A stretch of 64,000 nucleotides of DNA, from the NCBI GenBank assembly GCA_029964075.1, contig CM057141.1, forward strand, positions 11,594,001-11,658,000. Direction: 5' to 3'. The DNA comes from Patiria pectinifera. Lineage: Eukaryota; Echinodermata; Asteroidea; Valvatida; Asterinidae. The first letter of the stretch is position 1. Each line of letters opens with the position of its first letter. The notes below the pieces were generated by a model, which worked only from the letters and a program-made list of their open reading frames with translations, was not told the origin of the DNA and did no database searches. Below are positions 35,040 through 47,209 of this stretch, piece after piece. The position numbers were made by a program, and so were the translations under genes.

Positions 35040-38000
35040 CTTGCAAGTTAATAATGTACTTATTCTCACTGGAGACAATCTAGGAGAAATTAAATTTGGA
35101 ATTATCTGACGATTAAATTTAGAGTGGATTAAAAAAAATCTACAGTCGACTGCATCCATGACAAAATGTTCTAGTTGGCCTTGTGCCAATTAATGTGCAT
35201 TTTGCACGCACATTCTTGTTTCAGTCGACGAGGTTTTTGCAAATTATAAACACGCAGTGCATTTGCAAAACCATCCTTGTGGCACACGTTCTACATGCAT
35301 GCATTTTATTAACATTAAAGAGGCTTAGCTTAAAAGAAAAGACATGAAATCCTACCCCGAGATTAAAACCGTAAAATATTTTGAAATGAGTTAAACCATT
35401 TTATTTATATTTAATACACACAAACGATTTTACAACATAATTTGAAGTACCTATTTATAAAAAAAAAATTGATAATGGTTGACACGAACTATGTCGACTT
35501 TTGTTTGGAGGACATAGAGTAAATTTACTAACTGGTGTTTCTTTACTCACGACTTTTAAATTTGTAGGTTTTATTTTAACGTATGGAACCCTCTGAAAAA
35601 AACCCCGTAAAAATATCCACCTCAGTTGTGTATCTAGGCCTACGGGGTAGATCCAGCTAGTGGGTTTAAGCCCCCCCCTTCCCCCTTAGGCTACAAAAAA
35701 TAGGAAAGTAATGCGGTAAAAAAGTACCACTGCTAACCCTCCTTCTCCCTCTACCCCCGTCCCGTCCCTTTTACCTCCCCTCCCCTCCCCCTCCCCAAGC
35801 CTCGTCGTGCCGCAAAATTAAAAGTCGATTTATTTACAGCCATTGTTCCACACATAAAATTAATGTGGGTCGAGGTTTTTCGTGCAGTGTCTCATCATTT
35901 TCATAAGTGAATAGATTTTGTATTGTTAGAAATATAGTCCATGTAAATAAAAAAATTTAATTGATTTTTCTCGGGGTTGAAAACAGAATGGGAGAGGACT
36001 TTCATGAGTGGTTTTATGGCCGGCTATAATTCAGAACATAAAGAGCATCAATTTTATATGATATAATTATAATACAATATTTCGCAGTATTGGACATTGC
36101 CAACCCGTCCGTAAAGCGGGTTAATTAATGGCATAAAGCAGTAACTCGCCCCGCCATGGGCATAATTCAAGGCGGTTTTTTTTTTAAATTTCGGGCCGTG
36201 TTTTCACGGTCGTAAACAAAAATTGGTTAGAAAAATGAAGGATGGAAATTGTCAACTCGTCTATTAAAGCCGGTTAATTAGTATAACGAGTAACTCGCCC
36301 CGCCATGGACACAATTCACTTGTTCTTTAATTTCGGGCCGCGGTTTGGTGGTCGTAAGCAAGCAAAAATAGGACCATTAATAGGATTGACATTGCGCCGG
36401 CGAGATGTCAATCCATTATTGGGTTTTGACCTTCACAGGCGTGCATGAAAAAAAATTGAAAAAAGCTGAACCCCACGACCTGTTGCTAACGGCTACTAAG
36501 CTTGCCGCCGAGCCATTTGGCTGGCTGGTTCGTATTTGATATAGCATGTGGGTACCGCAACCAAACTATGGAATTTGCGTTAGTGTAACCGGTGTAACCG
36601 AGTATTAATCATGTTTGGTTAAAGATGTTTCCCCGTTTATTCATTGGGTTTCATTCTTTGCATTGCTTTACCTATTGATCTGCTTTATTTGGTATTGACT
36701 GTCTAACTCATCCATTGAATTTGCCCCCTATATATATTTTTATTATTTCCTTCAGTCTTTCAAGATTAATTCGTGTGAATGTTTTCCCCTTCATTTTCCG
36801 ATATGCATTGTAATCATTAATGGTTTAATGTAACATTTTTATACAGTTCATGATTTTTATTTCCATTTATTTCCATTTATTCATTAGGTTCACTCTTTGC
36901 GTTGCCTTGCATTATTCACACTGACTGTCTAAGAATTCCATTGAATTTTTAATTTTATTATTTTCTGAAATTTTTCGAGATCCCAGATGTGAATTCATTC
37001 CATAGCATGCATTGTAAATATCAATATACATGTAGTTAGTTTAAGAATTTTATTTCAATTTATTAGTTGGGTTCCTTTATGTACTGCTCTTATGAAATGT
37101 TTTTGATTATGTGGAATTTCTAGTTAATCTATTTTGCATAATTCATTTTGTTTGAATAATTTCCCTTCTTATAACTTTGGGCCTGCTAGGCCTACTTGTA
37201 TGTTTACCGATTTGATACTTTGCAGAATCATACCGCCTCGGACGAAAATAGGCCTACATGCTTCGGCCTAAAGCCGGGCATTCGTAAGTGATAGATTCCG
37301 TTAGTTGAGATATTGAGGGGCAAAACCCCATATTGGGAACCTGGTTTGGTAAATCAAAATGCTGAGCGTTTTGGCGACTTCAGTTTAATTGATAGTGGTC
37401 AACCATTGATAAACAACCGAACCGTTACATTTTGGTTGTGCGAGTCGCACTGAACGAGTGCGACCGCCAAACGCGGCCGCGCCGGTGTGATATGAATATC
37501 GGACTCCTATGAAAACCGGACTTTTGTTTCGTTTTATTGGTTAAACCCTCTCATCTGGCCGGTCCCCTTCGTAATTATCTATACATGGGCATGCGCAATA
37601 ATACCAAGGAGTCCGTATTTCACAAAATCCCTAAATTCATGTTACACCGGCCTTGAATCCGGCGACTATAGAATAAGCAATATTTTCGTTGTTGAATAAT
37701 TAAACAAGAAGAGGAGTGTAGATGACTAGTTTTCACTTGATTCCCTTAAACAGGCACGGATATCCGGGGAGTCAACCCCCCCCTCCCCCAGCTCTGTCCA
37801 AAAAAATGTTTGTTTTTGTTAAAAATGCGAACCCCTCCCTGCTCCAACGCAAAAAAGTACTGGTAATAACGTCCGCATGTGCACAAAATACGGACATAGC
37901 CAGCTTGGTTAGGGTATTTGTACACTATTCTGTAATATAGTTTAATAATCTTCAAATTTTAACGAGCACACCAACCCCCACCCCCATCCCCCACAAGTGT

Positions 38001-38310
38001 CCCGACAAAAAAAAAACCCGTCTACATTTCCGCAATGATTTGCTGATAACCCCCCCCCCCCCCGCGAAAATGTATAACATTTTCATCAATTGATAATGAA
38101 AAAGAACGCGTAACGCGCTTTAACGCCCCCAACGCTTTCAGAAATTGCAGCGCCAGGCCGGCCAGTTGGCGCCCTTAAAATGTGTGAACACATATTGTGT
38201 GGGTCCGCCCTTGGTGGCCTCCCATGAGACGCTGGTGACCGTGCAACCTCCCCCCCCCACCGAACCGCGCCTGATTTTCAAAAGTCACGCACGCGCGAAA
38301 TGGTAGGAGC
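35040..38310. other. Intergenic, repeats only
   Basis: Besides the 145-bp direct repeat there are C-rich runs at 35.67-35.80, 37.77 and 38.05 kb and a short hairpin (GAGTCGCAC / GAGTGCGAC) at 37.44 kb. No exon with splice context or protein similarity was seen on either strand. Confidence 0.5.
36098..36370. repeat. Two direct copies of a unit of about 145 bp
   Basis: GGTTAATTA, then AGTAACTCGCCCCGCCATGG, then TTTCGGGCC and GGTCGTAA occur in the same order at 36,118 and 36,269. Just to the right, GGATTGACAT and ATGTCAATCC form a small hairpin around 36,393. Confidence 0.7.
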
Positions 38311-38313
38311 CCT

Positions 38314-39598
38314 CCGGTATATGGAACGCCAAAGCCGCCTTCTATAGTTCGATTTCATTCCATAATCAATTTCATTATTCCATTCGGCGATTTCATCATT
38401 CCATTCGGCAATTTGATCATTCCATTCGGCGATTTCATCATTCCATTCGGCGATTCCATCATTCCATTCGGCGATTCTATCATTCCATTCGGCGATTCCA
38501 TCATTCCATTCGGCGATTCCATCATTCCATTCGGCAATTTCATCATTCCATTCGGCGATTCCATAATTCCATTCGGCGTTCATCCTTTCATTCGTCTATT
38601 TCGCATTTGATTTAGCCATTCCACATTTCATTCAGCAATTTCGCCCGTTTTGCACTTCATGCTATTCTGCATTTCGCTTTTCATGCAGCCATTTCGCATT
38701 TCATGCAGCTATTCCGTATTTCATTCGGTCTGGCAGCGTCCATCCGTACGGAAGCGTTAAAGGGACATAAGACAAAGTAAAAAAAGGTCTTAATTATGAC
38801 TTATTATTAAGTCATTGTTATGACATATCTTATAATAATGACTATTAAGTCATAATTATATTATCATAATTACGACTTAGTAATTGTTAAATCAAATATG
38901 ACTTTATATATATAAATTATGACTTATTTTTAAGTCTATTTTATGACTTATATGTTATAATAATGACTTAATACTAAGTCGTAATTATAAGATATGTCAT
39001 GACTTAATAATAAGACATTATTATAAGATATAAGTCATAAATATGACTTAATAATAAGTCATAATTATGAGATATAATATAATTATTATTAATTATTATT
39101 ATAATTATGATTTAACAATTACTAAGTCGTAATTATGAGATATATATCATAATTATGACTAAACACTAAGTCATTATTATAAGATATAAGTCATAACAAT
39201 GACTTAATAATAAGTCCTAATTATGACTTCTTTTTTTTTTACGTGGTGTTATGTCCCTTTAACGCTTCCGTACGGATGGACGCTGCCGGACCGAATGAAA
39301 TGCGGAATAGCTGCATAAAATGCGAAATAGCTGCATGGAATGCGAAATGCAGAATAGCATGAAGTGCAAAAGGGGCGAAATTGCTGAATGAAATGTAGAA
39401 TGGCTAAATCAAATGCGAAATAGACGAATGAAAGGATGAACGCCGAATGGAATGATGGGATCGCCGAATGGAATTATGGAATCGCCGAATGGAATGATCA
39501 AATTGCCGAATGGAATGATGAAATCGCCGAATGGAATAATGAAATTGATTATGGAATGAAATCGAACTATAGAAGGCGGCTTTGGCGTTCCATACCGG
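38314..39598. mobile_element. Foldback element, near-complete palindrome of 1.28 kb
   Basis: The left end CCGGTATATGGAACGCCAAA returns in reverse at 39,575-39,598. Each arm (about 450 and 350 bp) contains, from outside in, AGCCGCCTTCTATAGTTCGA, a 21-bp array with core CATTCCATTCGGCGATTC, unique sequence, and CGTCCATCCGTACGGAAGCG before TTAAAGGGACATAA. The left arm has ten 21-bp units, the right five. The central 440 bp is AT-rich and built of ATGACTTA and TAAGTCAT blocks that are self-complementary again. No coding capacity. Confidence 0.9.
38375..38580. repeat. Ten 21-bp tandem units in the left foldback arm
   Basis: Units read ATCATTCCATTCGGCGATTC with changes at two or three positions. 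Since 21 is divisible by 3, open frames appear on both strands with seven-residue repeats (AEWNDGI on the minus strand). I take these as artefacts. Confidence 0.9.
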
Positions 39599-39779
39599 TA
39601 CGAGTAACCGTATAAAAACCCCGTGCGGATATTTGTTTCCGGAGTGCTTTTACGTGACCGTAGAACGTGGCGTTGTTATTGACGCCATGTTTACGGTTCT
39701 ATACTCGCATAAATGGTGAAGAATCCTTTCAAAAAATCATGAATCTAGACCCAGATCCTGATCACCCTCCAAATCTAAT

Positions 39780-39940
39780 CGATTTGTACTTGCACTAAAG
39801 GACCACCCCTAAACAAAATTTCATGAAAATCCGTCCATAACGTTTTGAGTTACCTTGTTAACAGACAAACCAACAACCGACAATCCAACAAATTTTACAC
39901 AAAAACAAACCAACCGATTAACGTCGGTGAAAACATAAGC
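39780..39940. repeat. Fragment of a widespread invertebrate repeat
   Basis: TTTCATGAAAATCCGTCCAT, then GTTACCTTGTTAACAGACAA and AACCAACAACCGACAATCC. Sequences of this style often end dispersed repeats in marine invertebrates. Family not named. Confidence 0.4.
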
Positions 39941-40068
39941 TCCTTGACGGAGCAAAGTATTTCTCAAACATGTGAGTTATCAGAGCCTTCTTACATGCAA
40001 TGACGATCGAGTGATGTACATGTACATGTATATTCTTTGTACATAGCAAAATAGGTTATTTGCTCGAT

Positions 40069-43000
40069 CTAGTAAAGGTTTGGGCAACAGCACACCTTCA
40101 CATGATCATATATCCTAGGTGTGTTTGCCACAACCCCTTCATAGCACTCAGATGTACGGTATTTACCGCACCCATCGCTGAACAACTGGGCATCTCGGTG
40201 ACGTACCGCGATTAAGCACCAACCCTCCCGACCGGAGGGGATTGGTTGACGGTAACCTCTGAGGAAGGCTACCTTCAGCTCGGGTAGCATGCAGGGGTGA
40301 GAGTCCAACTCAGCACAGGCGCGTGCTTGTCCAACAAAGTCACCTTTGGCGTATTTTACCGGGGTGATGATGGGGTCTCGAGGGCTGAGCTGTGACCCGG
40401 GGCAGCAGATGCCAGGGGAAGGGGCAGTCATCGGCAGACCGTGTTGGCTGACCTCGTTCCCGTTCACCACCGCCTGGCTGTCCGGCACAGCGTACCAGAT
40501 ATCGGTGTCTACCGGTAGTATTCCGGCGTACCCGGCCGCGTAGGCCTGGTCCACTTCCCACAACTCGCAGAGATGTTGGTCGGCAATTTTGCAGTCGTTA
40601 GAGGCCGATGCTTGTGTGTCATAGGTACGGTCAGTCAGACCAGGTAGCCCTTAATTAAGAAAAAAATTCGAATAATTTTAATTTGTGGGTGATGCTTCAG
40701 CAAATAAACAAACACGGCGAATAGTACGCAGTGTTATCGTCTTGCGCATGCGCTGATTTCATGCGTTTATTGAGGCATAGGATCATTTGCATTTATCCCC
40801 CAAACTTACCGCATTATTATCAAAAGACTTAGACCTACTTGAGTTAAAGATCAAACTCGTATACTTAACATCCCGTGAAATTATTTAGCCTGGTTTGCTG
40901 TCATTTAGAAGAAATCAAGAAATGGAAGTGATTTCCAACGATATCAGTCAGCACTGATTCTTGGAAATAAAAACACGCGCGCACGCACCACTGATGTATT
41001 GCGCCAGCTGATTGCGCCCATTGGCTAAATGTGCCACTTTGTACTACTTCCGGTTATGATTTTTTTGTCGTTTGTGTGCAAGGATAGGCCGGATACATTT
41101 TAAATTTAAGTGCGAAGTTGCTCCGTTACCGGCAATTGACTAGTGTGAGGATCAGACCTTCACGACGTGCAGACCAGCAGCGTATGATATATCCGTGCAT
41201 GTAAATTATATGCGACCTCGTACACCAGCCAATCGGAGCCGCCTTTAGAAACTGATGCTTGGTCAATAGCTGCCATGTCATACAACATCGGGTAACCGTC
41301 GTAATAGAAGGCGCTGGCCCGCTCAATGGTCAGATTGCAGGGCGGGTTGTTTGTGCATAAATCAAAGCCCACTTTTCAGAGGGTTGCAGACGCCCAAAAG
41401 CGGAATAAAGTAGTTTTTTTTTGTTAAAACAAAACGTACAAAATGAAAATATATTAGGAGAAAACCTTTTTTTAAGAGCACGGGACACATCTTTAACTTG
41501 CCAATCGGGACACATCTTTAACTTGTCTAATCGACAAAGTGACCAAATTAGGAAAAAACAAATTAAAAAATATGTGGCTCGCTCCATTTCATAAAAATAA
41601 CATAGGGATAACTGACTTAGTGACGGTGAGAATTTCACGTAATTTGCATAGTATTGCCAAGTTGTGTCTATTTTAATGAAAAGATCACAAAATTCAGATC
41701 TCCACCCATGATCCGATACCGTTCTACGAACTGATGAGGCCACTCCATGATTGAGCGAAAACTTGCAAAGGAAAACAGTCACAAATCGTCATCAACATTT
41801 CTAAAAAATAAAGAGTTGACTTTTCCTCATTATGCAAACACAAACAAATTCAGTCTTGACTCAAATGATACAAATCTCATTTTGTATTTGAATGCATGTG
41901 TGTAAAAGCTGTAATTCTCACTCGGCTCAAAAGCTTCCAATGGCATTCCATAAAAACAGGTTGTTTTCGTAACACATTGCGTAACCTCTGGTAGCATGGA
42001 TCACTTCATTATTTTTTCAGATGAGTGGAAGAACATGTTCTTTTAAAGACACTTCACTGGTGTATCAAATCACCTATCGTCGGGCGGACGCACGTCGTCG
42101 CTGGGCTGGTATCTACTGGGCCTCGGCTCAGCAGCCATTGACTCGACTGGATGCTGCGACCGGTGAGCTGCCGTTCGTTCTGATGCTGGCTTCACCACTC
42201 TGAGCTTTCGGCGGGCCCGATGCTCGTCTCGTGAATGAGACTTTTTATCAATATTCGAACTTTTCCGTTTCGTGTGGGCAGGCCGACAAGCGTTCACATC
42301 AATCGCAAGATGCTACCAACTGGATCGCTGCTGCTTCATGGTCGGGCTAGATTATTAATTATGATTATTTAAAGTTAGATTTTGATGTTGTAAATTAATA
42401 ATCTCTTAGAGCTTGATTGACTTGATTGCAAGTTGATGTATTGAATTGTGGATCAATATAAATTGAGTAGATTTGCAAAATTTAAATGTTGTCTTCTGAC
42501 TTTGATTCATTTTACTTGATTGTCAATTTACAACAGTACACCAATGAAGCATGTTTTGAACGAAAATGTTCTTCCACTCGTGTGAAAAAAAAGAACTACT
42601 GAAATTGATCCATGATATCAGAAGTTATGCATGTTTACTAAAAGAACCCATTTTTACGGCTGTCCATGGAATGCTAAATGCTTTGAAGCTGCAGCTTGGT
42701 GATAACCAGAGATTACACACAGGCATTCAGATACAAATGCGATCAAGACTGAAACATTGTTTTGAGTGTCAGATTTTGAGTTTTGTATATGAGGAACAAA
42801 TCAATTTTTTTTCTGAAATGATGATAGTGATTTTTGTCTGTTTTCCTTTACAAATTTTCGTGCATTTTATGGAGGTAGGAAAACCCAATGGTATTTTAAA
42901 GGTATTCATCGGTAAATGATCAGTGGACGACGGCCTTTTGTTGCTGTCCATTTTAAAAAATTAAAATAGAGATAACGTGTGATTACAGACTGTACAGTAT

Positions 43001-44428
43001 ATGCAAATTGTGTGAAATTTCCACAGTTAATGATATGTACTTTATTTCTATAGTTATTTTATTTTATTTTTTAACTCGGACACTTTCTGTTTGACTCACC
43101 CAGTATTTATCTCGGGGGATTTTTTTTTTAAATCACCAATTTTGTTTGGTTATTTCATGGGGCACACAGCGTTGGTGGAGTAAAAAGATAAGTACAATGG
43201 TTGGAATTAAAGGAAGAAGATTGTGAATCCTATATTGAAACGTGCATGGGTCTACAACGAATCTTCGAAATGACGTGGAAATCTTACCTCTTTCTCCTGG
43301 TCCAAGTAATTCCAGCAGCTCAAGAACTTTAGGCTGAAGAATTAAGAAAAAGGAACATAAATAAGTAAGAGATGCATTTCCCGTGCCATTTTCGAGTTTC
43401 GCCTCGATTTCTTTTCAATTGCTATTTTCCTAACAATATAAAAGTTATTCACTTTGAATGAGACATTGAACAAAAAACACCGACGTTTAGTTATTGATAT
43501 TTTTTTCTCAAAAATGTGGGTATGTATAATAGCTGATGCTTGCGAGGGACCGGAGATGCGAAACGTTTTAATATATTTCCTAAACATTTAAGACAACAAG
43601 GTGTCTTCACCCCTCATTAGATTAAAACAAGAATCGTTTGAGGGAGGGGGAGGGTCCCCCTCCTCCCGATCCGCCAATGCCAGAAAATAATTCGGCTCTC
43701 GCAGGTCGGGTTATTCGTGCATAAAATGAAATTCCTTTCTCAGAGAGTTGCCGACGCCCAAAATCGGAATACATTTTAAAACAAAACATACGCCTACAAA
43801 TTGAAAATGCGTAAGGAAAAAAATGAAGGCATGGGGTATCTATAACTCATTGGTGCAAGTTTGGCAACGTGACAATTATCGGTCAATCCCAAGTCAAACT
43901 TGGCTCTAAGCGAAGCATTTGTCGTTGTACTTTTCTATCTCGTTTATACCTTAGAATAGTTACTTCAAATTTAACAAACCTACCCCTGAAGTCTGGCGAC
44001 TCATATCGAAGACCAGGGTTCATACACCCCCCCCATTTCATTGTATTTGAAAAGTTTCATTATTTTACCTTTTCTGGCCCGTAGTAGTACGCCCCGTGGC
44101 TGGGAGCCATAAGCGCCAGCGGGAAACGCCTGGCCGAGGCCCCGTTCAGCTCACACCGGCTCGCCCCGTCCCAGTACCGGTAGTTGAGAGAGGAGCAGCG
44201 ATCGTCTGACAGGCACTCGTTAGCGCACCGCAGTCTCGAAGTCCCCGTTAGGTTGCGGTAGACGTGGCCCAGAACGATCCGGTCGATCGCGCCGTATAAA
44301 TACCGCTGCCCGTACCGGGGAGAAGCCGATGTAACGCCGCGGCATCCTCCATGCTGCCACGCGGTGACACCGATCGGCGTGCAGACGGTAAATCCCAACA
44401 CCATAAGAAGAGACACGAACATCGTCAT
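40069..44428 (-). CDS. Secreted PAN/Apple-like cysteine-rich protein, paralogue 2
   Basis: Exons 44069-44428, 43288-43333 (46 nt) and 40069-40649 give a 328-residue product with the same phases as paralogue 1. A signal peptide (MTMFVSLLMVLGFTVC) precedes RCANECLSDDRCSSLNYRY and CELNGASARRFPLALM. The linker is PKVLELLELLGPGER. The last exon shares with paralogue 1 the segment LWEVDQAYAAGYAGILPVDT through ICCPGSQLSPRDPIITP almost unchanged, but the end differs: here GYRQPIPSGREGWCLIAVRH and YRTSECYEG, with three residues inserted. The intron before the last exon is also nearly identical to that of paralogue 1 for at least 300 bp. Tandem duplication is clear; role unknown. Both copies are open throughout, so I see no sign of decay. 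Confidence 0.8.
40650..41360. repeat. Intron part of the segmental duplication shared with 25.18-25.93 kb
   Basis: From the splice acceptor outward, ATTCGAATAATTTTAATTTG, CATTTGCATTTATCCCCCAA, GTGATTTCCAA and GGATAGGCCGGATACATTTT are shared in order with 25,180-25,930, with small indels. Similarity fades near 41,360 and 25,930. Confidence 0.85.
41361..43280. other. Intron 2 of PAN paralogue 2, no further gene seen
   Basis: AT-rich sequence. Frames at 41,330-41,782 (minus) and 42,566-42,919 (plus) have no family resemblance or splice context and are treated as chance. Confidence 0.5.
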
Positions 44429-44924
44429 TTATATCCAAGTGAATCCTTTTTGAGGTGCATGTATACACTAAGAGCTGTGTTGTGTGTATCTGTTGGTAAA
44501 CTGAGTTTAATGTTTGTCAATTTTCGGTTTCATAGCAGATGAAAAATCAGCCTAGACAAGTCACTGCAGGTATGGGATGATGGAACAGCGAATGAGGGAG
44601 AGCTGAAAACTGAAATGGGGAGGAGTGGGGGAGATTGGGGAGAGTTCGGTTCATCAAAATACTCACGCTTAATTAATAGTCTGGTTCCCAGACCAAAAGA
44701 TTCTTACTATATGAATCTTAGGTCAGGTAGCCGTCAGTGTCACGTAACCAAAACGGAAGGAATGCCTCCCGTTTCCGAAAATGTCCGAAGTTTGCCGAAT
44801 GCATTTTGTCGACACTATCGGATTGCGCCTGGTTATTTCCGGTTATAAAAAAAGGTTGTATTTTGCTTATTAAATTCTTTAAAATGAGTTCATAAAAAAA
44901 TGAATGAAGAAGGAATGCGACGTA

Positions 44925-45190
44925 CATTGTACATGCGAACGGTCACCCCCTAAAGAAATAGTCGTGACAAAGGTGCATTTATAGTGTGCCTGATTGTAGG
45001 ATTTTATTGGCGCTCCTCATTGAAAATATGGCACGAGCCCCTCCCCCCCCCCCCCCACCAATCGATTTTCGGAGGCCTAAGTGTCTGGAGAAAATCACCG
45101 GTCTTTATTCCTCCCTGAAAACAATTCTTGATCCGCCCTGCTAGCCCCCCCAAAATATTGGCTCTAGAGCCGGAAAACCGCGCCTGTAAT
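44925..45190. repeat. Dispersed repeat, copy 2 (direct relative to 11.94-12.25 kb)
   Basis: CCTAAAGAAATAGTCGTGAC, GATTTTCGGAGGCCTAAGTG, CCGCCCTGCTAGCCCCC and AACCGCGCCTGTAA follow in the order seen at 11,960-12,235. It lies between PAN paralogue 2 and the forkhead gene. Confidence 0.75.
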
Positions 45191-45349
45191 ATGCCTAAAC
45201 CCATCCACCGAGCTCATGAATAAAGTTATACCCTCAAAATATTCCATATTAGAGAGTTCTGAGAGCCATTAAATTGGGGAATTAAAGAGATATGGCAGTG
45301 AACCTCTGTCCCGGACTTAGGGCTTGCAATTCTGAGCATTTTGGACGCG

Positions 45350-45625
45350 ATTGGGCTCCAAAGTGGAGCTATTTTGCCACGTTGTTTCCGCTTTGGGAAA
45401 AACAGGGGTCGCCTGCTTTGGGTGAGAATTTCTCGAAAAGTCAATGGTCAACCCACCAAAAATGAAAATAAAATAAAAGATGACATGTCGATCATCATTT
45501 TTTCTGTGCAGCTTAAATCATGTGAGAGTCCTGAGTATTTTCAAAAGAATTTTGAAGTGTGGGCATTTAACACTGGTGTCTATGGGAATTTTAATACAGA
45601 GTTGCATCCTAGGGCGTCGGGAATT
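45350..45625. repeat. Dispersed repeat, copy 2 (direct relative to 26.19-26.45 kb)
   Basis: GAGAATTTCTCGAAAAGTCA, GAGAGTCCTGAGTATTTT and TTTTGAAGTGTGGGCAT align with 26,240-26,400. Moderate identity. Confidence 0.55.
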
Positions 45626-45629
45626 GCTT

Positions 45630-47205
45630 AATTAACAAACGCCCTGTGCAAACTTAAGAGGGCGCTCTATGCCTAAGTGTGTAGCGTAGTGGTACTGTTT
45701 GCGAGTCAACACGTCCCTAGGTGTCATGCCGACAGACAAAGCAAACACGTAAGCGTATGTTGTTTTGCCCATATTTGTAAAATGTAATGTAAAATATTAA
45801 CCCTTTTAATTAAACCTCTCATATTTCAGGAGACACGCAGTGTCTTGGACAACAGTTTGCTGAAAGTTGGCCACAACATCCAGCAGTTTTGTAAACTCCT
45901 TTTATTGTAAGGTGAGGGCGGTCGACTGTAAATGAAGACTTAATTTCTGAAACGCGATATACGCCATTTTGTTCCCTTAAGTTTTAGAATCCTGCTCTCT
46001 CCTGGCTGCCCAAAAGCAAGTTTGACGGCTGTTATATGCTTAAACACGACTTAAGAATCCAAATACATGTAAGCAAAAAATGAAGGTTAGAAACAGCTGT
46101 TACACTGTTTTAATTCTTTAAAGTTTAATACATTTTCACCTTTTTCAAGTGGATAGGCCTGTGTCGCGTTCGTTTGAAAAAAAATGTAAACTCTTCAAAT
46201 GCAGCGCGTGGTCTTTAGAGTTAACATGCTTCAGGCCGCACCCGAATCGGTTGTTTTACGGCTACAGATTTGGCTTTTATTGAAATATATATTCGATTGA
46301 TATACTTAGTCATAGTCACAGACAAAAACCCGTTTTAAAAAAAAGGATCGAGTGGGACAAGATATCGCGTTTGATGAAAACATTTTTCTTGCTCTGTGTT
46401 GGGATAATTTGCGTTGTCGGATTATACCTCATCCCGCCCCAGCTACTGTACGCTTACTACATTGTGCCTGTCGAAGTAATAACTGGCTAATTTGATTTTA
46501 AAATTCAACTTGGTCAAGGTAATAAACGCAAGAAAAAATATTTGCAAAGCAATGTCTTAAGTTTTGATTCATTTACTATAGAATACACAAACACCATGCA
46601 AATCGTCACATTAACATAACATAACATATCACAATCGTCACATTAACATAACATAACACAATCGTAACATAACATAAATTATACACACGCGAAAAGAATA
46701 GCAAAATTCAGGGATTCAAATTTATTTGAAGTATGACGACCGTAAAGCAAACATGGTTTTCCAAATCACTGAGAAGTGCCTAAATATGACTTATTGCTGT
46801 TCAGGCTGAAACAAATAATAAAAACGTAAACATAGGAATAAAGAACAATAAATGATGTAACACCGTACTTTTGTATAACACTTCTCAGCAAAAAAAAAAA
46901 ATCTAGAAAATTACTTACAATGAGAAACAACATAGCTGTGGCATGGGAGAATATCAATTTTTCCGAAAATGACAACCAATAAAGTTGAACCCGTGTGGTA
47001 TGAGAACTAATAATCCAACAAACAGGATTAATATCATGTCCAACCATAACTACAAACACAGGAAATCCCTTTACCATAGTTTAGAAATTCATAATTTTCA
47101 GTTGATTAATGCCACTAAACTGTTCCTGTGAGGTTTGTCACTATACATTTTGAGAAAAACAGTCTCTTCGAGTTTCTCTGATGTGTGCGAATTGGAAGTG
47201 AGAGG
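45630..47205. other. Intergenic; tandem CATTAACATAACATAAC at 46.60-46.68 kb
   Basis: The only structure seen is a short tandem repeat (ATCGTCACATTAACATAACA twice, then a shortened copy). No exon candidate. Part of this region may be 3' UTR of the forkhead gene, whose stop is at 47,210. Confidence 0.5.
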
Positions 47206-47209
47206 CAAC

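Noticed and set aside
38278-38610. Seven-residue repeat proteins on both strands
   Set aside because: A 21-bp tandem unit opens frames on both strands by arithmetic. It lies inside a foldback element.
41330-41782. 150-codon frame on the minus strand
   Set aside because: Lies in the intron of PAN paralogue 2, starts within the duplicated block and shows no domain or motif. Treated as chance.
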